A stretch of DNA of 64,000 bases, taken from contig CAZXIJ010000007.1 in the NCBI GenBank assembly GCA_964640725.1, positions 97,706 to 161,705 of the forward strand, written 5' to 3'. Shown here one piece after another: positions 17,107 through 25,754 of the stretch. The position numbers and the translations under genes are program-made. The notes under the pieces are model-generated. The model searched no databases and was not told the origin of the DNA. It saw only the letters and a program-made list of their open reading frames with translations. Within the stretch, counting starts at the first letter, position 1, and every line of letters begins with the position of its first letter. The stretch comes from CALHVX01 sp964640725 (GTDB lineage: Bacteria > Pseudomonadota > Gammaproteobacteria > Pseudomonadales > Azotimanducaceae).

Positions 17107-17412
17107 ATGCTCGTCATCAATGCCAAGATCGTCGCGACCGCCGACACCATCGATGCCATGCGCGAGACCATCGCCACCATGGAAACCGCCAGCCGTGCCG
17201 AAGACGGCTGCGAGGACTACACCTTCAGCGTCGAGCTCTCAGACCCCGCGGCCATGCGTATCACCGAGCGCTGGCGCGATGCCGACGCCCTGAAGGCACA
17301 CTTCCTGACGCCGCACATGGCCGAGTTTCAGGCAGCGATGGCCGCGCACCCGCCGAAGTCCGTCGACGCGGTGTGCTACGAAGCCAGCGAAATCCCGCTG
17401 CCCCGCCCCTAG
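17107..17412 (+). CDS. antibiotic biosynthesis monooxygenase (ABM) domain protein
   Basis: 101 residues, the usual size of single ABM/YgiN-like domains, which act as cofactor-free quinol or polyketide monooxygenases or simply as ligand-binding dimers. The pattern KIVATADTIDAMRETI, SRAEDGCEDYTFSVEL and ITERWRDADALKAHFLTPHM follows the family. It sits 25 bp after the ligase gene and two bases before the GTG of the GST, suggesting co-transcription with the GST. Confidence 0.8.
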   Translation: MLVINAKIVATADTIDAMRETIATMETASRAEDGCEDYTFSVELSDPAAMRITERWRDADALKAHFLTPHMAEFQAAMAAHPPKSVDAVCYEASEIPLPRP

Positions 17413-17414
17413 CC

Positions 17415-18068
17415 GTGTCCGCAGCCGGGCCAGCGAGCGGGCTACGCGTCTGGGGCGCCGGGTCGCCCCGCAGCCTGCGAGTCTACTGGGCTCTGGAAGA
17501 GCTCGGGCTGCGCTACGAACACCGGCCCATCGGCCCGCGCACCGGCGAGACCCAGACCGAGCACTTCACCGGCCTGAACCCGAAGCAGAAAATCCCGGTG
17601 CTCGAGGACGGCGACCAGGTCTTCACGGAAAGCGCCGCCATCGTCAGTTACCTGGGCATGCGTTACGGCAAGGCCGGTGACGCGCTGCAGCTGGTGCCAA
17701 CGGATCCGATCGCGCGTGCCCGCTACGACGAATGGGCCAGCTATATCTCCATGGAGCTCGATGCGCACACGCTCTACGTGCTGCGCAAGCATGCGGACCT
17801 GACCGCGCTCTACGGCGAGGCACCGGCCGCCGTAACGGCAGCGCGGGAGGGTTTCGAAAAACAGATCGGCTTTGCCCTGAACCGGCTTAAAGCCAACGAG
17901 TTCCTGCTCGACCACGGGTTCAGCGGCGCGGACCTGTTGCTTGCAACGGTGCTGGGCTGGGCCATCGCCTACGGCTTCGTGCTGGATCCAGCCCTCGTAA
18001 GCTACCGCGATCGCCTGCGAAGTCGCCCGGCCTACGCCCGGGCGACCAGGGCCAATCAGCTGTCCTGA
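17415..18068 (+). CDS. glutathione S-transferase family protein
   Basis: 217 residues. The N-terminal thioredoxin-like domain shows SPRSLRVYWALEELGLRYE (about 15-33) and the cis-Pro/Ser glutathione site KIPVLEDGDQVFTESAAI (about 58-75). The helical C-terminal domain runs from about 95. The GTG at 17415 lies two bases after the preceding stop. The 3' end runs 13 bp into the convergent esterase gene. Substrate unknown. Confidence 0.85.
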   Translation: MSAAGPASGLRVWGAGSPRSLRVYWALEELGLRYEHRPIGPRTGETQTEHFTGLNPKQKIPVLEDGDQVFTESAAIVSYLGMRYGKAGDALQLVPTDPIARARYDEWASYISMELDAHTLYVLRKHADLTALYGEAPAAVTAAREGFEKQIGFALNRLKANEFLLDHGFSGADLLLATVLGWAIAYGFVLDPALVSYRDRLRSRPAYARATRANQLS

Positions 18069-19165
18069 AGGAACCAGCGCACCACCGGGCCCAGCTCCCC
18101 GGCCGGGAACGCGTGCGACAGATCTTCGAGCTCGCGATAGGTCACGCTCGCTCCGGCCGCGTCGAGTGCTTTCTGCGCCGTGCGCGCGACGTCGACGTCG
18201 AACATCCAGTCTTTGGTGCCGTGCAGCAGGTACACAGGCACGGACTGCACGCGCTCGGCGTCGAGCATATCCAGGATCAGCGGATGGAAGCTGGCGGCCA
18301 TCGGCGCAATGTGGCTGAAAGGCGCCCCGCTGGCGAGGCCGGCCAGGTAGGAAAAAGTGCCGCCGTCCGACATGCCGGTTAACAGCATCCGGTCCGCGCG
18401 CAGCTCGAATCGCTCACGAACAAATTCCAGCATGGCCTGCAGCCGTCCGCTGTCGACTTCCGGCTCGCCGATCGACCAGGTGCTGCCCGCTGCCGTGGGC
18501 GCCAGCAGAATTGCACCGCAGCTGCGCGCTGCACGCAGCCAGGACCACAGAAAGCTGCGGCCATGACCGCTGCCGCCGTGCAGGGCAACGATCAGCGGCG
18601 CGCTGTCGCCTTCGGCAATAGTCTCGGGCACGTACAGCGAGAAGCCGCCCCGGTCCTTCTCGCCGTTGCCGGCATGCATGACGCCCGTATTGGGCAGCTC
18701 CGGCGATTCGCACAGCAGCTGCGCGCGCGCGTCCAGCGCTGCATCGCCGGGTTCGGGCAGACAGTCGCTGTCCAGAAAGAAGCGGCTGACCGGCGGCAAC
18801 ATGCGGGTCAACGGATACAGGGCGTCCTGGGCACGGCTTAGGTATCCGAGGGCCTTGTAGGCTGCCATGACCGGTTGCTGCTTGCCGGCGCTCTGCGAAA
18901 AATCGGACAGCGCGCGCTGTGCCAGCCGCGAAGCCTCCATGCCGCAGTCGCGGAACCCCGTGAGGTGCTCTGGCCAGTCGGTCTCGGCAAAGGCGTTGCG
19001 CCCTTCGGCCAGGGGTGCCTGAAAAGGACGCAGCGCCTGGGCAATGGCTCGGACATCCTGCGGGTGCAGTCGCCGGCCGGCCGCGCTGAGCGCGTCGAGC
19101 GCGCCTAACAGGGGCGGCAGGAGCGCTGTGGTAGCATCGAGAAGTTCGTCAGTTTGATCACTCAT
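18056..19165 (-). CDS. alpha/beta hydrolase (phospholipase/PHB-depolymerase-like esterase)
   Basis: 369 residues. The N-terminal 130 residues are a helical region without a recognised domain. The hydrolase domain begins near LIVALHGGSGHGRSFLWSW (about residues 190-208, oxyanion-hole HGG), with the nucleophile elbow GMSDGG (about 266-271) and a late DLSHAFP (about 349-355) fitting the catalytic His. There is no signal peptide, so it is probably cytoplasmic. Its ATG shares two bases with the ATG of the divergent norQ gene. Confidence 0.8.
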   Translation of the reverse strand: MSDQTDELLDATTALLPPLLGALDALSAAGRRLHPQDVRAIAQALRPFQAPLAEGRNAFAETDWPEHLTGFRDCGMEASRLAQRALSDFSQSAGKQQPVMAAYKALGYLSRAQDALYPLTRMLPPVSRFFLDSDCLPEPGDAALDARAQLLCESPELPNTGVMHAGNGEKDRGGFSLYVPETIAEGDSAPLIVALHGGSGHGRSFLWSWLRAARSCGAILLAPTAAGSTWSIGEPEVDSGRLQAMLEFVRERFELRADRMLLTGMSDGGTFSYLAGLASGAPFSHIAPMAASFHPLILDMLDAERVQSVPVYLLHGTKDWMFDVDVARTAQKALDAAGASVTYRELEDLSHAFPAGELGPVVRWFLQDS

Positions 19166-19952
19166 GCAACCATACTACCTGCCGATTGGTGACGAAGTCG
19201 CCGTGTTTCGGGCGGCCTTCGAAGCCCGCCTGCCCGTCCTCCTCAAGGGTCCGACAGGCTGTGGCAAAACCCGCTTTGTCGAAGCCATGGCCTACGAGCT
19301 GTACCCCGATCGGGGCGACAGCGCGCTCACGACGATTGCCTGCCACGAAGACCTGACGGCGACCGACCTGGTGGGCCGCTACCTGCTGCTGGGCGACGAA
19401 AGTCGCTGGAGCGACGGGCCTCTGACGCGCGCCGTGCGCGGCGGCGGGCTGTGTTACCTGGACGAGATCGTGGAGGCCCGCAAGGACACCACGGTGTTGA
19501 TTCACGCGCTGACAGATCACCGCCGGATCCTGCCCATCGAGAAGACGGGCGAGCAGGTCAGCGCCGACGACAGCTTCCTGTTGGTCATCTCCTACAACCC
19601 CGGCTACCAGAGCGTGCTCAAGGATCTCAAGCCCAGCACCCGGCAGCGCTTTGTCAGCCTGGAGTTCAACTACCCGCCCCAGGACCAGGAAGCCACCATC
19701 ATCGCGCACGAGAGCGGGATCGCGGCGCCCCTGGCCGACCGGCTGGCGATCATCGGTGCCAAGGTTCGCAACCTGCGGGAGCACGGCTTCGAAGAGGGCG
19801 TCAGCACGCGCCTGCTGATCTACGCCGCGAGCCTTATCAAGGGCGGCATCGAGCCGCGCCGTGCCGCCCAGGCCGCGATCGTGACGGCGATCTCCGACGA
19901 TGCCACGGTTCAGGAAGCGGTAGCTGACATCGTCGACGCGATTTTCCCCTGA
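19164..19952 (+). CDS. norQ: NorQ/CbbQ-type MoxR-like AAA+ ATPase
   Basis: 262-residue AAA+ ATPase that in known systems works with a VWA partner (NorD or CbbO) to remodel and activate a metalloenzyme such as nitric oxide reductase or Rubisco. Walker A is GPTGCGKT (about residues 30-37), Walker B LCYLDEI (about 95-101), with the CbbQ/NorQ C-terminal domain GVSTRLLIYAASLI. The VWA partner follows 25 bp downstream. No nor or cbb structural genes are in the window, so the client is unknown and the gene name reflects family only. Confidence 0.85.
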   Translation: MQPYYLPIGDEVAVFRAAFEARLPVLLKGPTGCGKTRFVEAMAYELYPDRGDSALTTIACHEDLTATDLVGRYLLLGDESRWSDGPLTRAVRGGGLCYLDEIVEARKDTTVLIHALTDHRRILPIEKTGEQVSADDSFLLVISYNPGYQSVLKDLKPSTRQRFVSLEFNYPPQDQEATIIAHESGIAAPLADRLAIIGAKVRNLREHGFEEGVSTRLLIYAASLIKGGIEPRRAAQAAIVTAISDDATVQEAVADIVDAIFP

Positions 19953-19977
19953 AGCAGCCAGCGCAGTACCTGACTTC

Positions 19978-21791
19978 GTGAGCGAGCTCAGCAGCACCGA
20001 AGCGGCACTCACCCTGTTCGTCGAGGCGATGGCTGGCCGCTACCTGCACATCCGGCCCCTGGCCAGCTACGACGGGCAGGTCCCGCTGTCTGACTTCGCG
20101 ACGCAGTCTGCTGATGCGATCTACCTGCCAGAAGCGCTGCCCGGTAACCGGCGGGCTGATTACCGGGTGCTGGCCATGCAACAGGTCGCTCAGCGCCTGT
20201 ACGGCACCTTCGCCTTCGATCTGCCGCGCCTGCTGGCGACCGGGGCCGCCCTCGGCGACACCGCGCCCCCGGAGGATGCGTCCCGCACCGGCAACCTGCA
20301 GCAGCTGCGCGCGCGCTATCGCCTGCCGTGGCTCTATCAGACCCTGTTTGAGACCGCAGAGCGCATGCGGCTCGATGCCCGGACGCTCGATCGCTTTCCC
20401 GGGTTGCTGCGGCACTACGCCGCCTACTACGCCACCAGCGCGCAGGGCCCGGGCGCTGCGCTCGAAGACACCTTGCCCCAAGGCGTTACGCGAGAAGCTG
20501 CGCTGTCCCTGGGCGTCGCGTTGGCCGATACCCTGCAGACGTTCGCCGCGGCCCACCGGCACTGGCTGCGCAGCGGCGAAGCGCCGGCCGGGCCAGGCCN
20601 NNNNNNNNNNNNNNNNNNNNNNNNNNNNNNNNNNNNNNNNNNNNNNNNNNNNNNNNNNNNNNNNNNNNNNNNNNNNNNNNNNNNNNNNNNNNNNNNNNNG
20701 ACCCCGACGCCCTGGAGCGACGGCTGGCCATGGAGCGCGCCGCCATGCGACACGCCCTGGGGCAAGACCGTTCCCTGGCCCGCAGCTATCGCTACGACGA
20801 GTGGGACGCTTTGGCACAGCGCTACCGCAGCCGCTGGTGCTGTCTGTACGAAGAAGACCTGGTGCCGGACCCGGACACCGACGGCCAGGCCCTCGCGGCC
20901 AGGGTTCGGCCCTGGCGCGACGAGATCCGCGCGCGGTTGAGCCAGGTCAAACCTCTGGGATACGTGCGGCAACGCGCCCTGGAGGATGGCGACGAGCTGG
21001 ATTTCAATGCCGTGCTCGATAGCCGGCTCGAGGCTGCCGCCGGCCTCACGCCCAGCGATCGCGTCTACAGCCGCAAGGACCGTTTGCAGCGGGACCTGTG
21101 CTGCGCGTTTCTGATCGACCTGTCAGCCTCCACCGACGACCCGATGCAGCTCGACGGCGACGAGCCCCTGGAAGCCGCCATCAGCGAGCCGACGGAAGCT
21201 GCGAACCTGCGCGACCCATTCGATGTGGACTACGACGAGATCCCGCCCCCCGCCGAGCCGAAGCGTCGCATCATCGACGTGCAGCGCGAGGCCATGCTGG
21301 CCATGGCGACCGCGCTGGAAAATCTGGGCGACGAGTACGGCATTTACGGGTTTTCCGGCTACGGCCGGGAGTGCGTCGAGTACTACGTGGCAAAGGCCAT
21401 CGGCGCACCGTTCACGCCGCGCACGCTGCACAGCATTGCCGCTATGAAGCCTCGGCGCAGCACGCGCATGGGCCCGGCGATCCGGCATACAACCAACAAG
21501 CTGCTGGCCTCCGGGCACGCGATGAAGCTGATGATCATGCTGAGCGATGGCTTTCCCCAGGACAGCGACTACGGCCCCGTACGAGGCGATCACGACTACG
21601 GGGTGCAGGACACGGCAAAAGCCATCGAAGAGGCCGAGGCAGCGGGGATCCGCACGTTCTGCATCACCGTCGATCAGTCCGGGCACGACTACCTGAGCCG
21701 CATGTGTCCGAGCGAGCAGTATCTGATTATCAACGAAACCGCCGAGCTGCCGGCGGCGCTCAGCAAGGTGTACGCGCGGCTGGCGACCTGA
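19978..21791 (+). CDS. norD: NorD/CbbO-type VWA-domain protein, interrupted by an assembly gap
   Basis: Partner of the preceding AAA+ ATPase. The N-terminal part runs from GTG 19978 to the gap at 20600; the C-terminal part resumes at 20700 in a different nominal frame and ends at 21791. It carries the VWA metal site DLSAS (21118-21132) and LIIM-type strands such as LMIMLSDGFPQDSDYG. Because the gap length is a placeholder, the frame change is not evidence of a frameshift. A true gap length of 2 modulo 3 would restore one reading frame. The 3' end converges on the Bax inhibitor gene at a hairpin. Confidence 0.82.
20600..20699. other. assembly gap (100 N) inside norD
   Basis: Exactly 100 unknown bases, the usual placeholder for a scaffold gap of unknown length. 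Translation of norD across it cannot be trusted. Confidence 0.99.
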
Positions 21792-21803
21792 GATCGCCAG
21801 CCG
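21777..21803. terminator. hairpin between convergent norD and Bax inhibitor-1 genes
   Basis: CGGCTGGCGA (21777-21786) and TCGCCAGCCG (21794-21803) form a perfect 10-bp stem with a 7-nt loop. The loop contains the norD stop codon. There is no T tract, but it lies between two convergent genes, where a two-way terminator is expected. Confidence 0.55.
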
Positions 21804-21815
21804 GCCGGTGAACGT

Positions 21816-22505
21816 CTAATCGTCGCCCATGAGCCCAAACATCTGCAGCAGGAACGAGAAGATGTTGTAGAAGGACACGAACAAGGTCGTGGTGGCACGG
21901 ATGTAGTTGCGCTCCCCGCCATGCACGATCGCGCTCGTTTGCCAGAGGATCGCTGCGCAACCCAGCAACGCGATGCCTGCAGAGATCGCCAGAGTTACGA
22001 ACGGCAGATGCAGGAAGTAGTAGTTCGCGATCATGGCGACGATAGCGACCACAATACCGACTACGATGAACCCGGACAGGAAGCCGAAGTCCTTGCGCGT
22101 CATCAACGTAAAGGCCGACATCGCCACGAAGGCAGCGGCGGTGGTCGCAAAGGCAGCAGCGACGAGCGACCCGCCGTTGTTCAGGCCGATCACCCGGCTC
22201 AGCAGCGGCGCAATCATCACGCCAAGGAAACCGGTGAAGAGAAAGACGCTCACCAGGCCCCAGCCGCTGTCCGCAGTCTTATGAACCAGAAACGACAGGC
22301 CGAAGAAAATAGCAAGAATCGGCAGCAGTCCCAGGCCATGAAGGTTGATGCCCATCGCTGTCGATACGTAGGCCGTGACTGCACTGAACGCGAGGGTCAT
22401 GCCCAGCAGCGCGTAGGTGTTACGAAGGACGCGAACCGCATCGGCGGATAGGCCACCGCCGGCGCGTTCGCCAGGAAGGGTCTGAGTTCGGGGATCAAGC
22501 GCCAT
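21816..22505 (-). CDS. Bax inhibitor-1/YccA family membrane protein
   Basis: 229 residues with about seven hydrophobic helices, beginning after the family-typical cytoplasmic stretch VRVLRNTYALLGMTLAFSA. The C-terminus ATTTLFVSFYNIFSFLLQMFG is the usual last helix. Bacterial relatives (YccA, YetJ) interact with FtsH or conduct calcium. ATG 22505 is preferred over a TTG 12 bp upstream because GAGGCC (22515-22510) is at proper spacing and a promoter lies just upstream. Confidence 0.88.
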   Translation of the reverse strand: MALDPRTQTLPGERAGGGLSADAVRVLRNTYALLGMTLAFSAVTAYVSTAMGINLHGLGLLPILAIFFGLSFLVHKTADSGWGLVSVFLFTGFLGVMIAPLLSRVIGLNNGGSLVAAAFATTAAAFVAMSAFTLMTRKDFGFLSGFIVVGIVVAIVAMIANYYFLHLPFVTLAISAGIALLGCAAILWQTSAIVHGGERNYIRATTTLFVSFYNIFSFLLQMFGLMGDD

Positions 22506-22535
22506 GGAAGGCCTCAAAAGAATAAGTGAACCCTA

Positions 22536-22564
22536 TATATAGGGAATGCCCCGGGGGAGTTCAA
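22536..22564 (-). promoter_or_regulatory. sigma-70-type promoter of the Bax inhibitor-1 gene
   Basis: On the minus strand TTGAAC (22564-22559) and TATATA (22541-22536) are 17 bp apart. The -10 lies in the perfect 14-bp palindrome CCCTATATATAGGG (22531-22544), about 30 bp before the ATG. The palindrome could also be an operator. Confidence 0.6.
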
Positions 22565-22765
22565 GGCAAACCCTGTAAGTGGTCAGACCGGATGACCTGA
22601 TCCAACCTGCNNNNNNNNNNNNNNNNNNNNNNNNNNNNNNNNNNNNNNNNNNNNNNNNNNNNNNNNNNNNNNNNNNNNNNNNNNNNNNNNNNNNNNNNNN
22701 NNNNNNNNNNGGAGTTCAAGGCAAACCCTGTAAGTGGTCAGACCGGATGACCTGATCCAACCTGC
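22556..22765. repeat. 55-bp identical sequence on both sides of an assembly gap (22611-22710)
   Basis: Positions 22556-22610 and 22711-22765 are identical over 55 bp, starting GGAGTTCAAGGCAAACC and ending TGATCCAACCTGC, with 100 N between. The simplest reading is that two contigs end in the same sequence and were scaffolded without merging, so the gap may be zero or negative in length. A real tandem or dispersed repeat that broke the assembly is the alternative. No gene is seen in the 22506-22826 stretch. Confidence 0.9.
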
Positions 22766-22776
22766 GAAGGCCTCGT

Positions 22777-22813
22777 CTCGCCTTCGGCGAGCCGCCGTCT
22801 CGCCTTCGGCGAG
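22777..22813. repeat. two tandem copies of a small hairpin
   Basis: CTCGCCTTCGGCGAG occurs at 22777-22791 and again at 22799-22813, a 22-bp period. Each copy folds as a 6-bp stem with a 3-nt loop. They lie just behind the stop of the DUF6471 gene on the minus strand, so they may act in termination or mRNA protection, or be a dispersed genomic repeat. Confidence 0.55.
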
Positions 22814-22826
22814 CCGCCGTCTCCGG

Positions 22827-23144
22827 CTAGCCCTTCGCGGCACCGAGCGCGATCGGCGCGGCATCGTTGTCGTCGGCGACAGAACGGACTTCGTCTACCA
22901 GCGCTGCGACTTCCCGCAAATCCAGCATGTCCATGTCGAGCGCCATGAGGATGAAGAGCAGCAGCTGCGCGCCGAGAGAACCGTTGTTCACCTTGGATCG
23001 CAGGTTGCTCTCGTGCTGTACAACGCCCAGCTCGCCGAGCCGGCGCGCCAGTTCCCGGTACTCCACGCCTTTCAGCGCCATCCGCGAGCGGATGACTCGC
23101 CGGATCGCCTCGCGCATCTCTGGGGAATCAAAAAATTTAGCCAT
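22827..23144 (-). CDS. DUF6471-type small protein
   Basis: 105 residues. The region GVEYRELARRLGELGV, then HESNLRSKVNNGSLGAQLLL, resembles the DUF6471 domain. That is a helix-turn-helix-like fold found in small probable DNA-binding proteins. The start is at ATG 23144 behind a perfect AGGAGG (23154-23149); a longer frame exists upstream but lacks a ribosome-binding site. The C-terminus is Asp/Ala-rich. Regulatory role is inference only. Confidence 0.7.
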   Translation of the reverse strand: MAKFFDSPEMREAIRRVIRSRMALKGVEYRELARRLGELGVVQHESNLRSKVNNGSLGAQLLLFILMALDMDMLDLREVAALVDEVRSVADDNDAAPIALGAAKG

Positions 23145-23436
23145 CGAATCCTCCTGTGGCTTGCCGCTCCTGCGCCCGCATTGCTGGGGCATCTTCGGCG
23201 GCGACCTGGGCCTTTAAACTCGAGCGTATTCTAAGGCCCGCCCCGCCCCCCGGGGTCTGGGATCTGTAACAAGACTGTCTCAATTGCTGGCTTCGCGCGC
23301 TGTACAGGGCACGGCTGACCGGAATTCGCCGCATTTTCGCCCCTGCGACGCGGATCTCACTGCCCTGCCCGCGGCTCACTGCTGGTTCACAGCCGCGCGC
23401 CGCATACTGGCGTGCTATCTGAGAGATCATCCGAGC

Positions 23437-24735
23437 GTGCCGCGCCTACTCTGCTGCCTGATCTGCCTGTGGCCAGCCGTCAGCTGGAGCCAGCCCGCGA
23501 CCGAGCGGTTTGCGGATCAGTACGGCCTGATCTTCCAGATTCGCGATGTCGCGAGCAGCGCATCGAGCAAATCCTCGATCGGCAGCGGCTTTCAGGTCAG
23601 CGCCGACGGCCTGATCGTCACCAACTTCCACGTGGTGTCGGGCTACGTCAATGCCCCGGACAGCCGGCGCCTGGAGTACCTCGACCAGGACGGCAACAGC
23701 GGCAGCCTGGAGCTGCTGGACTTCGACGTGGTCAACGACCTCGCGGTGCTGCGCCATCCGGCGCCCCAGCAGGCGTTTTTTCCGCTGGCAGAGCGGCCGC
23801 AAAACAAGGGCGCGCTGATCTACGCGCTCGGCAACCCGCACGACTTTGGCATCACCCTGGTGTTCGGCACCAACAACGGCATGGTGGAGCACAGCTACGA
23901 CCCGCAGATCCTGTTCTCGGGCTCCCTGAACCCGGGCATGAGCGGCGGCCCCGGGCTGAACGGAGCAGGCGAGGTCGTGGGCGTCAACGTCGCGACGGCC
24001 GGCAGCCAGCTCAGCTTTCTCGTTCCCCTCGCGGCGCTCGAGCCGCTGCTCGCGGCCCGTCGCCAGCTGCCGACGTCAAGCTACGAGCAAGAGATCACCG
24101 AGCAGATCAAACGCTGGCAGCAGGGGCGTTACGCCGATCTGCTGGATCGCCCCTGGCCCACCAAGCCCCTGGGCGAGCACCAGGCCCTGGCAGAGATGCG
24201 GCATGACTTTCAGTGCTGGGGCAACAGCAACGAGGCTGACAAGGACGCCAACGTTCGCAGCCAGCGCACCAGCTGCACCTCGGGCAACAGCGTTTACCTG
24301 GGCCAGCGACTGAACACCGGGCAGATCCACTACTCCTTCGACAACGAGATCGCCCTGGACCTGTCGCCCTATCGTTTCCACAGCGTAGTCGGCAACCAGA
24401 TGCTGTCGGCAGACAATTCCGCGACCATCGACGACGTCACGCCCTACAGCTGCCACAGCAGCTTTTTGACGGATACCGGACCCGTCTCAGGGACCCTGTC
24501 TAACGCTGCTTCAGAGCCGCCTGGACGCCAGGCCAGCAGCGCCGCCGGCTTCATCAAAGCCAGCTACTGCGTGCGCAGCTACACGCGTCTGACCGGTCTT
24601 CACGACGTGATGTTTCTGGGCGAACGCAGCGAAGCGGACCGCATCCTCACGGCCCACTACACCCTCGCCGGTGTCGAGCAGGCCACCGCCGAGGCCTTTT
24701 CGGCGCGCTTCCTGGGAGCGTTGCGGTGGAGATAG
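23437..24735 (+). CDS. exported trypsin-like (S1C) serine protease
   Basis: 432 residues from GTG 23437, which begins a signal peptide (LLCCLICLWPAVSWSQ). The catalytic triad is His65 (NFHVVSG), Asp101 (VVNDLAVL) and Ser169 (NPGMSGGPG), as in HtrA-like proteases. There is no PDZ domain; the C-terminal half (about 230-432) is a Cys-containing region I do not recognise. The stop overlaps the FHA gene start by 10 bp and an MFS gene follows, giving an operon of a periplasmic protease, a cytoplasmic-facing FHA membrane protein and a transporter. An upstream extension of the frame lacks support. Confidence 0.8.
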   Translation: MPRLLCCLICLWPAVSWSQPATERFADQYGLIFQIRDVASSASSKSSIGSGFQVSADGLIVTNFHVVSGYVNAPDSRRLEYLDQDGNSGSLELLDFDVVNDLAVLRHPAPQQAFFPLAERPQNKGALIYALGNPHDFGITLVFGTNNGMVEHSYDPQILFSGSLNPGMSGGPGLNGAGEVVGVNVATAGSQLSFLVPLAALEPLLAARRQLPTSSYEQEITEQIKRWQQGRYADLLDRPWPTKPLGEHQALAEMRHDFQCWGNSNEADKDANVRSQRTSCTSGNSVYLGQRLNTGQIHYSFDNEIALDLSPYRFHSVVGNQMLSADNSATIDDVTPYSCHSSFLTDTGPVSGTLSNAASEPPGRQASSAAGFIKASYCVRSYTRLTGLHDVMFLGERSEADRILTAHYTLAGVEQATAEAFSARFLGALRWR

Positions 24736-25754
24736 CGATCCAGGTCAGCGGCCGCGGCAGCGGTGTGGCCGGCGCCCAGGTAACGCGCCACGTGCTGGGC
24801 GAGGCGCCGCTGGTTGCCGGGCGCGCCTGGCACTGCGCCCTGCATCTGCCCGATCCGACGGTCGATGCCGAGCATCTGGCGATCGGCGTCCAGGCCGACG
24901 GGCGGCTGTGGGTGCAGGATCTGGGCAGCACCAACGGCACCAGGCTCGAGGGCCGCACCCTGCCGGCACACACGCAGCGGCAGATCGAGTCAGGCAGCCG
25001 CTTAACGATCGGGCGCTGCGACCTTGCCATCTACCGGCAGGATCACGCGGTCGCGCCGGCGGCCCGTCCGGGCACCGCTGACCAGCTCAAGGCCAGGCTG
25101 CAGCAGGCGCCGGTTTGGCTGGCGCTGACGCTGCTCGGCTTTCTGGCCGTTCACGGCATCGAGTATCTGGGCTACGGCGACGACTACGAGCCGCAGGTTC
25201 TGCTCGGCAGCATCTCCGGCTTCCTGCTGGCGCCGGCGCTCTGGGCCGGCTTCTGGGGCGTCATCAACAAGCTGGTCCGGGGCGAATTCAACTTTTTGCC
25301 GCACTGGTGCATCGGCGTCGCCGGGGTGGCACTGGTTGGCGTGCTGGAGGAGCTGCTGCAGCTGGTCGGTTTTAACTGGCACTCCCGCGTGGCCTACCGC
25401 TGGCTCGATGCAGCCACGACCGCCGCGCTCATCGCAATCGCGCTGTACATCACGCTCAGCCTCGCAACGCACCTGGGGCGGGCAGCCAAGGGCCTGGCGA
25501 CGGCCGTTCCGGTGGCCTTGCTGATTCTGACAGGCTATGCCCTGCCGGCGCTGAACAGCAGCGACCGTGTGAGCTCGCCGCAGCTGCTGGCACTCTCCCG
25601 CCCACCGGCATTCAAGGTCGTGCCGAGCGTGCCGCCCAGCCGCTGGCTGGCGCAGTCCAGCGCCCTGTTCGAACAGGCGCGGGACAAAGCGGCTGAGCAG
25701 ATCGCCGACGAGCAGGCAGAGGCGCTCAAGCTCGCCAGGCGCAGCAGCCCATGA
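24726..25754 (+). CDS. FHA-domain membrane protein
   Basis: 342 residues from a GTG start. Residues about 28-100 form a forkhead-associated domain, which binds phosphothreonine peptides: PLVAGRAWHCALHLPDPTVD, then WVQDLGSTNGTRLEGRTL with the conserved S/T-N-G core. About five hydrophobic segments follow between residues 128 and 280, then a charged tail. The tail with KAAEQIADEQAEALKLARR looks helical. It sits between a secreted protease and an MFS transporter, overlapping both by 10 and 4 bp. A signalling role in that operon is inferred. Confidence 0.78.
   Translation: MEIAIQVSGRGSGVAGAQVTRHVLGEAPLVAGRAWHCALHLPDPTVDAEHLAIGVQADGRLWVQDLGSTNGTRLEGRTLPAHTQRQIESGSRLTIGRCDLAIYRQDHAVAPAARPGTADQLKARLQQAPVWLALTLLGFLAVHGIEYLGYGDDYEPQVLLGSISGFLLAPALWAGFWGVINKLVRGEFNFLPHWCIGVAGVALVGVLEELLQLVGFNWHSRVAYRWLDAATTAALIAIALYITLSLATHLGRAAKGLATAVPVALLILTGYALPALNSSDRVSSPQLLALSRPPAFKVVPSVPPSRWLAQSSALFEQARDKAAEQIADEQAEALKLARRSSP

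Noticed and set aside
20600..20700. Frameshift in norD
   Set aside because: The frame change coincides with a placeholder gap of unknown length, so it carries no evidence of mutation.
22777..22813. CRISPR array
   Set aside because: Only two short palindromic copies with a 7-bp separation; no spacers and no cas genes.
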